DNA of 64,000 nt from Burkholderiales bacterium (GTDB taxonomy: Bacteria; Pseudomonadota; Gammaproteobacteria; Burkholderiales; Burkholderiaceae_C). Every line of letters starts with the position of its first letter. The stretch's first letter is position 1. Both the position numbers and the translations under genes were made by a program. Below, in pieces: positions 52,319 through 61,095 of this stretch. The notes below the pieces were generated by a model. The model did not search any database, was not told the DNA's origin, and saw nothing but the letters and a program-made list of their open reading frames with translations. The stretch covers positions 1 through 64,000 of the forward strand of contig JACPVA010000034.1 of the NCBI GenBank assembly GCA_016191995.1. Reading direction: 5' to 3'.

Positions 52319-54240
52319 GTGCTGAGCCACAGGACGGTTCCGTTGTGGCGCTCGACGACGATGGGTTCGGTCGGGTGCGCGGCGATCGCTTCGCTGAGCT
52401 CGTCGATCTCGGAGGCAAATGACTTCTCGACGTTCGCGCGTCGCACCTTCAGGTTGGGCGTGACCAGTCCCGCGTCGACGGTGAAGGGGCGCGTGGTCAG
52501 CACCGCGCCGGCGGGCCGGTGGTGATCGGGCAGGTCCGCGAGCGCCGACGCCAGGTCGGCCCGAAGCGTGCCGGCCCACGGCCGGGCATCGTCGGCGGCC
52601 GCTGCGCGCGCAGCTACCCGGCTGCGCAGTGCGGGCTCCGAAATCGCGATCAGCGCGACCAGGAACGGCCGGCTGGCGCCGAAGACCACGGCGTGCTCCA
52701 CGTACGGGATCTGGCGCAAGCGGCTCTCGATCGTCGACGGCGCGATCCGCCGGCCCGTCGAGGTCTTGAAAATCTCCGACTTGCGCCCGAGCAGCGTCAC
52801 GAAGCCGTCCGGATCGATGCTCGCATGGTCGCCGCTGGCCAGGAATCCATCAGCGCCCGTGCGGCGCCGGGCCTCCGAGTCCCCAAGGTAGCCGGCAAAT
52901 ACCCCTGCCCCCCGCACCAGCAGCTCGCCGTCCGGCGCCAGCCTGACCTCCACGCCATCCAGCGGCCGGCCGACCGTACCGAAGCGGAATGCGCCGGGCG
53001 TGTTGGCCGCCACCGGCACGATGCACTCGCTCATGCCATACGCTTCCAGCACGAGAAAGCCGAGGCCATGAAACCGTTCGAGCAGCCATACCGGCATCGG
53101 CGCCGAGCCGCTGATCAGGAAGCGGATGTCCCGGCCCAGCACGCTGCGCACGCGTGCGAGCACGAGCCGGTCGGCGATCGCGGCGGACAGCCGATGCACC
53201 GCACCCAGCGGTGCGCCGCCACGGGTGGCCCGGGCGCGGCGGTCACCGGCGCGTATCGCCCAGTGGGCCAGCTTGCGCTGCCAGGCTGGCTTGGCGTCGA
53301 TCGCCTCCAGGATGCCGGCGTAAAGCTTCTCGAAGAAGCGCGGCACGCCGATGAAGAGGTGCGGCGAGATCGTCGGCACGTGCGCCATCACGGCCCGTGG
53401 GTCGGCGACGTAGAAGGTCTGCGCGCCACGGCCCAGGGCACAGAAGTTGATCATGCGCTGGAACAGGTTGGACAGCGGCAGCCAGCACGCCAGGCGGCTT
53501 CCGGGGCCGATATCCGGAAAGGCCAGCAGGATGGCCGCCACCGCGCCGCAGACCTGTCGGTGCGTGTAGGCAATCCCTTTGGGCTCACCGGTGGTTCCGG
53601 ACGTGAAGACAACAAGCGCCTCGTCGTCGGCTCGGGATTGATCCCAGCCCTGCCCGGGCTCGGCCTGGCCTAGCCGCTCCAGATCGTCGAACGACGTGCT
53701 GCCTTGCCCCGGTTGCCCGTCCAGGGTGACGGTGAAGCGCAAGCTGTCCCGACGGTCCGGCCCCAGCTTGGCAATTGCGGCTTCATCCTGCCCCACGACT
53801 CCGACCAGCCCGGACTGAAGGGCCATCTGGGCGAGTCGATGGTCGGTGTCGTGCGGGTCGAGCCCGACGACGACCCCTCCGGCAGCCATGGCCGCCAACT
53901 GCACGATGTCCCATTGCGGCGAACTGCTGGCGATAAGGCCCACCCGTTCGCCGTGGCGCAGGCCCAGTGCCCGCAGCCCACGTGCTGCAGTGGCGACCGC
54001 CTCGAGGAACTGCCGCCATCGGATCACTTGCCAGCGCGGGTCGTCCTGCAGCCACCACAGCGCAGGCGCCTGGGGATCGATCTCGGCGCGGGCCCTTAGC
54101 ATGGCAGGTACCGTGACGACATCCTGCCCCAGCGTTGCGCGGAGATCCGGCCACGCTGCGACAGGTCCGGGCGCAGACGCCTGTCCGCGCGTCGCCCGGG
54201 CCGGGGCCAATTCGAGAAAAGCAGGGGGCGCGGGGTTCAC
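52315..54240 (-). CDS. AMP-dependent acyl-CoA synthetase (long-chain fatty acid ligase type)
   Basis: A 641-residue adenylate-forming enzyme. The phosphate loop is VVFTSGTTGEPKG, the adenine motif is VLEAYGMSE, the ATP-ribose motif is ASGDHASIDPDGFV followed by LLGRKSEIFKTSTGRRIAP, and the C-terminal region holds LVTPNLKVRRANVEK with the likely catalytic lysine. The build resembles long-chain acyl-CoA synthetases. It is translationally coupled to the reductase gene downstream. Its own substrate cannot be read from sequence. Confidence 0.87.
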   Translation of the reverse strand: MNPAPPAFLELAPARATRGQASAPGPVAAWPDLRATLGQDVVTVPAMLRARAEIDPQAPALWWLQDDPRWQVIRWRQFLEAVATAARGLRALGLRHGERVGLIASSSPQWDIVQLAAMAAGGVVVGLDPHDTDHRLAQMALQSGLVGVVGQDEAAIAKLGPDRRDSLRFTVTLDGQPGQGSTSFDDLERLGQAEPGQGWDQSRADDEALVVFTSGTTGEPKGIAYTHRQVCGAVAAILLAFPDIGPGSRLACWLPLSNLFQRMINFCALGRGAQTFYVADPRAVMAHVPTISPHLFIGVPRFFEKLYAGILEAIDAKPAWQRKLAHWAIRAGDRRARATRGGAPLGAVHRLSAAIADRLVLARVRSVLGRDIRFLISGSAPMPVWLLERFHGLGFLVLEAYGMSECIVPVAANTPGAFRFGTVGRPLDGVEVRLAPDGELLVRGAGVFAGYLGDSEARRRTGADGFLASGDHASIDPDGFVTLLGRKSEIFKTSTGRRIAPSTIESRLRQIPYVEHAVVFGASRPFLVALIAISEPALRSRVAARAAAADDARPWAGTLRADLASALADLPDHHRPAGAVLTTRPFTVDAGLVTPNLKVRRANVEKSFASEIDELSEAIAAHPTEPIVVERHNGTVLWLST

Positions 54241-54315
54241 GAGATGATCGACTCGGCGAGTCCAGGTACGCGCGCGCGCGGTCGGGGCGTCCGGGCAGCG
54301 ATCGCGGACCTTGCC

Positions 54316-55392
54316 CTAGATCGGCGGATCATAGGCACCGCGCGGACGCGTGATCCGCAACTCCTCGGGCTTCAGGCCCAGCCAGCGGAGATGGGTCGTG
54401 ACGTTGCTCCCGAGGAAGAGCCGGCGACGGATCATCGTGTCCACCAGCGGCGCCATGACACGCCAATAGGCCCGGCTCGCCTTGCCGTCGCGAATCAGCG
54501 CCGAGAACTCGGGCGCATAGGGGTTGTAGCCGAAGTTGCGCAGGTCCGAATACATGAGCAGCCAGTTGATGGGGTAGTTGCTGACCACCGGGCTGGCGTG
54601 CGAGGACTTGTCGACCAGGCCGAGCCGGGACACCTCGCGCATCACCTGGTCCTGGTCGTAGTCCCAAGCGTGGAAGGGGGCGATATAGCGCGGAAACCTT
54701 GTCCCGGCCGGATAACGCGCCGGGTTCCAGAAGCGTGCCAGTTCGGGCTCGCTGAACTGGCCCGACTCGCGCAGGCCCGGCGGCGTCCAGTCGACCTCGC
54801 CGATCAGCCGGCGCGAGAACTCGTACACCATGCGCTCGGGTTCGGGTTGGCCGGGGGAGTAGCCGGCCGCCACCAGCGGGATGCCCTTTTCAAGCGCGAC
54901 CTGGAGCGCGTCGCCCTCGAACAGCGGGGCGTAGACGTACGAGACGGTATAGACCGCGCCGCGGGCCTCCTGTTCGGTCAGCAGGAAGCGGAACAGCTTG
55001 CGGTAGAAAGCCTCGGGCGGGCGATAGACCAGATGGTCGATCTCGAGCTTGGCCACCGTGCGCCGGATGCTGCGCCAGGCGACGTCGGGAATGTTGACAT
55101 CGGTCGTGAAGGCCAGGACGCTCAGGCCGAAGTCCACTCTGAGCCGGTGCAGCAGGTACAGGCTGTCCTTGCCGCCACTGAGGCAAACCAGTGCGTCGTA
55201 CGGCCGCCCCTGGCCCCGCGCTGCGGCCAGCGTGCGCTCCAGGTCGGCTTTCCACGCCTGCCGCTGTGCGTGCTGCCGCTCATTGATGTCGCTGGACGAA
55301 GATGGCGCCCGGCAGAGCCGGCACAGCCCCGACTTGTCGATGTCCGATCCAGGCACGGCGGCTGGAAGCAGGCAGTTCTTGCAGCGCTTCAT
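54316..55392 (-). CDS. PP-loop N-acetyl sugar amidotransferase-like protein (WbpG/PseA family)
   Basis: A 358-residue ATP-pyrophosphatase-type enzyme. The N terminus has a four-cysteine zinc-ribbon-like pattern (CKNCLLP, then GLCRLC). The PP-loop SGGKDS follows in ALVCLSGGKDSLYLLHRL, then FTTDVNIPDVAWRSI. The C-terminal region includes FHAWDYDQDQVMREV. Classic family members turn a sugar acetamido group into an acetamidino group and need HisH/HisF-like partners; none is encoded here. Aminated or thiolated non-sugar products are therefore also possible. It lies 75 bp upstream of the acyl-CoA ligase on the same strand. Confidence 0.78.
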   Translation of the reverse strand: MKRCKNCLLPAAVPGSDIDKSGLCRLCRAPSSSSDINERQHAQRQAWKADLERTLAAARGQGRPYDALVCLSGGKDSLYLLHRLRVDFGLSVLAFTTDVNIPDVAWRSIRRTVAKLEIDHLVYRPPEAFYRKLFRFLLTEQEARGAVYTVSYVYAPLFEGDALQVALEKGIPLVAAGYSPGQPEPERMVYEFSRRLIGEVDWTPPGLRESGQFSEPELARFWNPARYPAGTRFPRYIAPFHAWDYDQDQVMREVSRLGLVDKSSHASPVVSNYPINWLLMYSDLRNFGYNPYAPEFSALIRDGKASRAYWRVMAPLVDTMIRRRLFLGSNVTTHLRWLGLKPEELRITRPRGAYDPPI

Positions 55393-55518
55393 CGTGGCGC
55401 CGATACGTTGGGCCGACTCGGGGTCTCGGCGGGATCGCAGATCCTGCGCGGCACAGAAGCCGCCAACCGGCGCCTTTGGGGCCTGGCGGGCATGAGCGAG
55501 TTCAAGGCAAGCCTGACG

Positions 55519-56787
55519 CTAGAAGTAGACGGCGACGAGCGCCGAGATCGACCGCTTGATGGGAGCGACCGCATATTCGCTGGCGCCGGTGCCGCTCGTG
55601 CTCTGCCACTGCAGCGCCAGGTCCGCGCGATCCATGCGGTAGCGGAGCTCCAGCCACAGGAGCCGACTACGGTCGGTCGCATTCAGGCGCCCCAGCGCGG
55701 TCAGTTCGAGATTCTTCACACCCAAGTCGCGCTGGATCGCGTACGCCATGACGGCATCGCGCGCAGCATTGTCCTGAAGCAAGATGGCTGTCGCGTAATA
55801 GGCGGGCAGCGCGGAGGTGCTGGTGGACCGAAGCGCGAGCCAGCCTTCGCGATCGAGCGCGAAGCCGTTGTACTGCGCCTCGAGCGTCAGCGACAGGCGG
55901 GTAGGCGTGGTGTAGGTCAGGCCGACGGCGCCGCGCTGGCGTGTTCGTGCCTGGCCGTCCAGCCCGAGCGCGCGTGCGAGCAAGTCGGGCTCCCGGCTGA
56001 ACGACCATTCCGCGTGCGCCACGGTGGCGTCGGTGAGGAGAAGGCTGCCACTGGCACCCAGTCTGGCCGACGAGCCCTCTTCCTGGTACAGGCTCAGCTG
56101 GGTGTTGGCCGCGGCGCTCCAGCGCGTGCCCAGCGAGACCAGAGCGCGGTGGCGTGCATTGGTGGCGCCCAGATCGGCACTGAAGCTGGCGCGGCTTGCC
56201 GTACTGGCCAGCTTGGGGGCAAATGCACCCGACAACGAGCCGGTGTCCCAGTTGCGCTGCGCTCGCAGCATGAACACCCCCATCCTGTTCTCGCGCAGCG
56301 TGAAGGGGTCCTGCGTGCTGATGGTACGAAGCGCGCTGTCGCGCAGGAAATCGGACGGGTTGTAGCCGTAGCCCGGGCCCTCGCGCAGGTTGACGCGACC
56401 GATCTCCCACGCGCTGGCGCCGCCGTCATCTTGCCAGCCCAGGTAGGCCTCCCGCAGGCTGAAGACCGGGTTCTCGATGCGGCCGTCGGCCGGCCGCGAC
56501 GCGTCCAGCCGCGCCGAGACGGTCGTGCGCATTCGCGGGCCGAGCGACTGGGTGTGCCGGCCTTCGACGGCAATGCGGCCGATCGATCGCGACCCGAGGC
56601 CAAGGCGATGGTCTGCGTGGCCGATCGAGCCCTCGACGCGCCAACGCTTGCCGCCATCCTGCGCCGCCACCGGTTGGGACTCCTGCACTTGCAGATCCAG
56701 CGCGTCGAGGTCGGATGCCTGGGCCGCCAGGCCAACCCAACTACCTAGTGCGGCGGCTGCGGCCCAGCGAGCGACGGTGCGTTTCAT
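55519..56787 (-). CDS. Predicted outer-membrane beta-barrel protein, unknown function
   Basis: A 422-residue precursor. The signal peptide ends near QAS (about residue 25). The rest is alternating polar/apolar strands with frequent Trp/Tyr/Arg and few long helices, as in outer-membrane barrels, and it ends ISALVAVYF with the C-terminal phenylalanine expected for BAM recognition. No named family was recognised. It starts the middle of a minus-strand run with the LolA-like gene only 3 bp upstream, so it may be the outer-membrane end of the ABC export system. Confidence 0.75.
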   Translation of the reverse strand: MKRTVARWAAAAALGSWVGLAAQASDLDALDLQVQESQPVAAQDGGKRWRVEGSIGHADHRLGLGSRSIGRIAVEGRHTQSLGPRMRTTVSARLDASRPADGRIENPVFSLREAYLGWQDDGGASAWEIGRVNLREGPGYGYNPSDFLRDSALRTISTQDPFTLRENRMGVFMLRAQRNWDTGSLSGAFAPKLASTASRASFSADLGATNARHRALVSLGTRWSAAANTQLSLYQEEGSSARLGASGSLLLTDATVAHAEWSFSREPDLLARALGLDGQARTRQRGAVGLTYTTPTRLSLTLEAQYNGFALDREGWLALRSTSTSALPAYYATAILLQDNAARDAVMAYAIQRDLGVKNLELTALGRLNATDRSRLLWLELRYRMDRADLALQWQSTSGTGASEYAVAPIKRSISALVAVYF

Positions 56788-56790
56788 GTG

Positions 56791-57627
56791 TCAGCGCTCC
56801 GGCTGGAAGCGTGGAAGTTGATCGCGCTGGAACCAGCCGGCGGGGATGTCCATCGCCGTGTACTCGCTCATTCGCATCAGGGTCACCGACCGGGGGTCCA
56901 GCCCGTCGATGATGACCAATTCGGTCGGCCGCTGCGAGCCGAGGTGACGCTCGAAGCGCCGGTAATAGACGGTCTTGAGCAGCCGACCCGAGTCGGCGTG
57001 GAAGAGTCCCTTGATCGGCCAGTTGTCGTCCACGCCGACCCAGAGCAGGATGCTGCCATAAGTGGCACTTCCGATCGCCGGCCGCAGCTCGAGCTTGTAG
57101 GCGCGGCGCGTGCGACGTTCGCCATCGGTCACGTCCTCCTCGCCGAGGATCTCAGCCGCATAGTCGCGCGCCAGGTTGACGGTTACGACATCGCCGTTGG
57201 CGGCCTGCCCGAGCAGCCGTTGCTGCGGTGACAACCGCACGCTGGCCTTGGTATCCGGATCATAGAACCACAGGTCGTTGCCGTTCTTGAGCATCAGCTT
57301 GCCGGCGTCCCGCGCGGGCGCGACGAAGCGCACCAAGCTGGCGAACTGGCCGCCCTCATCGAGCGCGCGGGAGTAGGTCGCCAACGCGCTGCTGGCGACC
57401 TGCCGCCCCTGCTGAAACTCCACGAGCGTCACGTCGACGCGGAACGGCCGCCCCGGATTGCGGACGTCGTCGCTGGCCGCAAGGATGCGCTGAGGGTCGG
57501 GGGCTGCCAGGGCGACAGTCGCAGCCGCGAGGATGAGGACGGCGACCAGAACGCCGACCGTGCCAGCGAAAGGAGGGGCGGGATTGCGACGCATTTCGGG
57601 CGGGCGCTCGGGAAGGGGATCAGGCAT
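56791..57627 (-). CDS. LolA-like outer-membrane lipoprotein-sorting protein
   Basis: A 278-residue exported protein with an N-terminal membrane/signal helix (VGVLVAVLILAAATVALAA) and a LolA-like beta domain. Recognisable blocks are GKLMLKNGNDLWFYDPDTKA, RLSPQQRLLGQAANGDV and a hydrophobic C-terminal half with WFQRDQLPRF. Members of this family sit next to LolCDE/MacB-like ABC genes and are thought to carry lipids or lipoproteins across the periplasm. The start at 57627 overlaps the permease stop by eight bases; an ATG at 57594 is an alternative. Confidence 0.82.
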   Translation of the reverse strand: MPDPLPERPPEMRRNPAPPFAGTVGVLVAVLILAAATVALAAPDPQRILAASDDVRNPGRPFRVDVTLVEFQQGRQVASSALATYSRALDEGGQFASLVRFVAPARDAGKLMLKNGNDLWFYDPDTKASVRLSPQQRLLGQAANGDVVTVNLARDYAAEILGEEDVTDGERRTRRAYKLELRPAIGSATYGSILLWVGVDDNWPIKGLFHADSGRLLKTVYYRRFERHLGSQRPTELVIIDGLDPRSVTLMRMSEYTAMDIPAGWFQRDQLPRFQPER

Positions 57628-59020
57628 GACGCAGCGCGTCGACGATCACGAGGCGCGATGCACGGCGTGCTGGCCACCAAGCCGAAAGTGCGGCCACCGA
57701 AGCCAGCCCGACCACTGTCAACGTGATGGTCCCGATTTCACCCCAGACGACGAGCTGCAGGGGAAGCCGAACGCCGCTGCCCGGCGGCAGCCAGGTCAGC
57801 CCCAGGCTGTTGAAGGTCCCCGAGGCGACTAGCGCGAACAGGGCGCCGAACGCGGCGCCGGCAACGCCTAGCATGAGGCCTTCGAGCACGAAGAGGCGTT
57901 GAATGCCTCGTCGACGCACGCCGATCGCGCGGACCGTGCCGATCTCGACCGTGCGCTCCATGACCGCGGTGCTCATCGTGTTGCCTACCGTGAACAGCAC
58001 GATGGCAGCGATCAGTGCAAAGATGAAGCTGAAGATGGTGCCGAACATCTCGACGGTCTGAACGAAGAAGGGATTCAGCTCACGGAAGTTCCGCACCACG
58101 AGACGCTGGTCGGCGCCGCGGGCCGCCAGCAATTCCTCGAGCCGCTGGCGTGCGGGCTCGATCTGCTCGCTACGGTTCAATTGCACCTGCAGCGAGGTGA
58201 CCTTCGGATCGCCGCGCCCGTAGACGAGCCGCTGAGCGAGCGGCAACTGGGTCAGCACGTAGACCTCGTCGACTTCCTTGAAACCCTGGCGCTCGACTTC
58301 GATGACGTCCATCGCGACGACGTTCGGCGCGCCGCCGCTTCCGCTGGCCAGCAGGTCCACGCGGGTGCTGCCAGGGCTAGAACCTGGCGTACCGCCGGCG
58401 GCATCGGAAGCCAGGGCGGCGATATCCGTCGGCAGGTCGACCCCGCCTGTCTCAGCACCCTCCTCGACGGGGTGCGGGCAGTCGTCGACACCCAACGGCT
58501 GGCACAGTCGCAACACGCGCGCGACCCCGGCGCCGACGAGCGCGGCATTGTCCGCGGCGCCTTCCAGCGCGAAGGGGGCCGGCGGTAGCGGGAGCCTGAA
58601 CTGGTTCCAGGTGCGCATGCGGTTGACTGCCTCGCCGATCCTGCCGACGACCTGCACCGTTCGGGAGACATCGGCGAGGTGATTGCTGGCGATGCCGCCG
58701 AACTGGAGTACGGGGGAGACGATGACGACCATGTTGCGTAGCACGGGATCGCTGGCGACGGCCGTCATGATCTCCTGGTAGCCCTCGATGCCGTAGGCGA
58801 TCGGGTTCCCACTTCCGTATAGGAAGTAGTCGCGATGTTGAATCTGCAGATGCCCGCCGTCGCGCACGTAAGCCGTGTGCATGCTGTACTCGATGTTCGC
58901 CCGGTAACCGCCGAACAGAAGGATGGATGCGGTGCCGATCGCCAAGGCGAGCAATGTGGCCAGCGACCGCCTGCGGTTGCGCAGCAGGTTGCGCGCCGCC
59001 AGCGACAGGCCCGCGATCAC
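57620..59020 (-). CDS. ABC transporter permease, FtsX/LolC-E type
   Basis: A 466-residue inner-membrane protein with an N-terminal helix (SLATLLALAIGTASILLFGG), a ~230-residue periplasmic domain and three C-terminal helices carrying the FtsX signature (TVGNTMSTAVMERTVEIGTVRAIG within about 345-370). This is the MacB/LolCE fold, which extracts lipids or lipoproteins from the membrane instead of moving solutes through a channel. It overlaps the ATPase stop by four bases. Confidence 0.85.
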   Translation of the reverse strand: MIAGLSLAARNLLRNRRRSLATLLALAIGTASILLFGGYRANIEYSMHTAYVRDGGHLQIQHRDYFLYGSGNPIAYGIEGYQEIMTAVASDPVLRNMVVIVSPVLQFGGIASNHLADVSRTVQVVGRIGEAVNRMRTWNQFRLPLPPAPFALEGAADNAALVGAGVARVLRLCQPLGVDDCPHPVEEGAETGGVDLPTDIAALASDAAGGTPGSSPGSTRVDLLASGSGGAPNVVAMDVIEVERQGFKEVDEVYVLTQLPLAQRLVYGRGDPKVTSLQVQLNRSEQIEPARQRLEELLAARGADQRLVVRNFRELNPFFVQTVEMFGTIFSFIFALIAAIVLFTVGNTMSTAVMERTVEIGTVRAIGVRRRGIQRLFVLEGLMLGVAGAAFGALFALVASGTFNSLGLTWLPPGSGVRLPLQLVVWGEIGTITLTVVGLASVAALSAWWPARRASRLVIVDALRHA

Positions 59021-59823
59021 GTGCCCACCTCCGCACGAGGATGGTCGGCAGGAGACCCAGGATGTTCGGACTTGCGCCGGATGCCGCGGATCACCCCGTC
59101 CTTGAGGAAGATCGCATCGTCGGCCGATCCGATGACCGCCCGGTCGTGCGACGAAAACAGGAAGGAGATCTGGTAGCGCTGCTGCATGCGCCTCATCAAG
59201 TGCAGGATTGCCTTGCCGGTGTGGCTGTCGAGATTGGCCGTGGGCTCATCGGCGATGACGAGCCGAGGCTTCAACGCGAGCGCGCGGGCGATCGCGACGC
59301 GCTGACGCTGGCCACCGGAGAGCTGCCCGGGCCGGTTGCGTGCCCGGTCGGCCAGCCCAACCGCCTGCAACAGCTTGTGCACTCGTCGTTCCCGCTTGGC
59401 CGCCGGTACGCCTGCCAGGAGCATCGGATACTCGACATTCTCGTAGGCAGAAAGCACCGGCAGCAGGTTGTAGTTCTGGAAGATGAAGCCGACGTGCCGG
59501 GCACGAAAGTCGGACAGCTCGTCGTCGCTCATGGGGCCGATGTCGTGGCCGGCGACGACCACCGTGCCGCGGTCGGGGTGATCGATCCCGCCGATAAGGT
59601 TGAGCAACGTTGTCTTGCCGCTACCCGAGGGCCCGAGCAGCACGGTGAACCGCCCAGGGCGAACGAGCAAGTCGATGCCCTTGAGGACGGGCACCTCGAC
59701 TTCGTCCATCCGATACGTCTTGTCGACGGCTTCGAGCAAGGCAACCGGCTCTGGGCCGGGCGCCATGGGCTGCGTCGGCGCGCCGCTGTCGGTCGCCTCA
59801 GGCACGCGCGGCATCCTCGACAT
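59017..59823 (-). CDS. ABC transporter ATP-binding protein, LolD/MacB type
   Basis: A 268-residue ATPase with Walker A GPSGSGKTT, Q-loop FIFQNYNLLPVLSAYENV, signature LSGGQRQR, Walker B LVIADEPTANLD and the switch histidine in LFSSHDRAVI. The LPVLSAYENVEYP segment is typical of LolD-like proteins. The start codon lies at the left edge of a ~1.3 kb non-coding and remnant region, so this is the first clear gene of the minus-strand cluster. Confidence 0.88.
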   Translation of the reverse strand: MSRMPRVPEATDSGAPTQPMAPGPEPVALLEAVDKTYRMDEVEVPVLKGIDLLVRPGRFTVLLGPSGSGKTTLLNLIGGIDHPDRGTVVVAGHDIGPMSDDELSDFRARHVGFIFQNYNLLPVLSAYENVEYPMLLAGVPAAKRERRVHKLLQAVGLADRARNRPGQLSGGQRQRVAIARALALKPRLVIADEPTANLDSHTGKAILHLMRRMQQRYQISFLFSSHDRAVIGSADDAIFLKDGVIRGIRRKSEHPGSPADHPRAEVGT

Positions 59824-60480
59824 TGAGCCGCAACGCGGCAGGCTCGCGCCGGCTCGACCGATGCACGTGGGGCGGGCCCATGCCTGCGCGCCCCGGGGGC
59901 ACGCTACGCAAAGGCGCCCGTTCTCCCGACGACGGCTTCACTCTGGCGCGGACGCGGCGTTCGGATTCCATCGCCTCAGGGTCGATCGGGAACTCGCGCT
60001 GCTCGGTCGCTTGGCCGCCGAGGACGGCCGCCTTGAGTCTGGGCTGCGACATGAACAGGAGCTTCGCGATTGAGAGGTACGGTACGGCCGACTCGGCCCC
60101 CGGCCGGCCTGGGGACAGCCGCGCCCTGATCGTCGCGTTGCGCGCGCGCCGAGGGGTTGATGCGCGGCGCACCGTCCCCAAGGCCGCACCTCCAAGTGCG
60201 ACCGCGCGATCTCGATTTCCGCCAGCGGACCTCTGAAGTATTGCACTCGTCGATATCCTCGGCGCTGAATGCCGAGCGTGCCATGTCGGCGAGAAACCTG
60301 GTCTGCCGAGCATCGGCGGCTACGCCACGTTGATTGTCACTTACAGATCGCCGTCGACAAGAAGCTGCTCCCTGCCGCACCAATGCTCCGAACTTGAGAA
60401 GTCCGTGCTAGAACTTTGCGCAAGTTGTTGATCCGAAGAGTGTTTCTGCTCTAGACAAGGAAAGCTTGGGTAGAATTCCA
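59798..60480. other. Intergenic region upstream of the LolD-like gene; one doubtful small ORF
   Basis: No confident gene is present. A minus-strand frame from an ATG at 60052 would give about 84 residues (MSQPRLKAAVLGGQATEQRE and so on), overlapping the LolD-like start, without recognisable similarity. The part from about 60310 to 60510 is clearly more AT-rich than the rest of the window. A weak promoter-like TTGATC/TAGACA pair (18 bp apart) occurs around 60430-60460. Confidence 0.3.
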
Positions 60481-60483
60481 GAT

Positions 60484-60501
60484 ACTGTAGGTTCATACAG
60501 T
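60484..60501. promoter_or_regulatory. LexA-like dyad (CTGT-N8-ACAG)
   Basis: ACTGTA, six bases, TACAGT is a perfect dyad and contains CTGT-N8-ACAG, the format of the LexA box. It lies just upstream of the IS4-family transposase remnant, where some IS elements carry SOS control. Confidence 0.4.
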
Positions 60502-60506
60502 CTTCT

Positions 60507-60890
60507 AATCGTCAATTCTCCGAACATTTCCGCTCGGCCGAGTTCAGGCAGCTGGCTCGGCACCCTGATCACCCGCAAGCCTTCCGTCGCGACCGCAAGC
60601 TGCCGCTGCCGGCGCTGATCGCGCCGCTGGTGTCCTTTCGCGGCCAGTCGCAGCAGGTCGGGCTGGAGTCTTCCTATGCCTCGCTCAGCGGCTCGCCGCT
60701 GCCGCAGCGCGGTGTGTCCGACCGGGCCTTCGCCAAGGCCCGCGCTCACCTGTACATGCCCGCGCTGACGGCGCCCAGCGACATTCTGGTGCGGCGTGCC
60801 GAGCAGGCCGGCCTCGTGCCGCGCTGGCACGCTCGCGCGTCGTGGCCGCCGACGGTTCGGTGCTGATGCCAGACCATCGTGTGGGTAGGA
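60507..60890 (+). pseudogene. IS4-family transposase remnant (N-terminal part, frameshifted)
   Basis: The plus-strand frame from about 60510 reads RQFSEHFRSAEFRQLARHPD, then FRRDRKLPLPALIAPLVSFR and VSDRAFAKARAHLYMPAL, the pattern of IS4-family transposase N termini in betaproteobacteria. Near 60835 the frame shifts by one or two bases; the continuation VVAADGSVLMPD (60839-60875) holds the first catalytic aspartate. The match then stops, and the remaining two thirds of the protein are absent. No clear inverted repeats were found at the ends. The rest up to 61095 shows nothing recognisable. Confidence 0.75.
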
Positions 60891-61095
60891 CGGGGCCGCC
60901 GGGGGGATGCGGCGACGCCCCACTGGGTGCCGAGTCCCCGTCCCTTGCGTGGCAATCTCACGCATTGCCGCCCCAATCCGCGCCGCGCGACCCCTTCGCC
61001 AACCCGCCGGCGCCCCGGCCTGTGCCATCATTCCTGCTCCAATCCAGGGCGGCCGCTGACAGCCTGGCCGGGCCGCGCCCCAACGGGAGAACCGC

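Noticed and set aside
60270-60295. A TGGCACG sequence on the minus strand resembling a sigma-54 -24 element upstream of the LolD-like gene
   Set aside because: The following GC is two bases too close and TTGC is missing, so the -12 element is absent.
59798-60313. A 171-residue minus-strand frame upstream of the LolD-like gene
   Set aside because: Composition and lack of similarity suggest chance; only a shorter frame from 60052 is left as doubtful.
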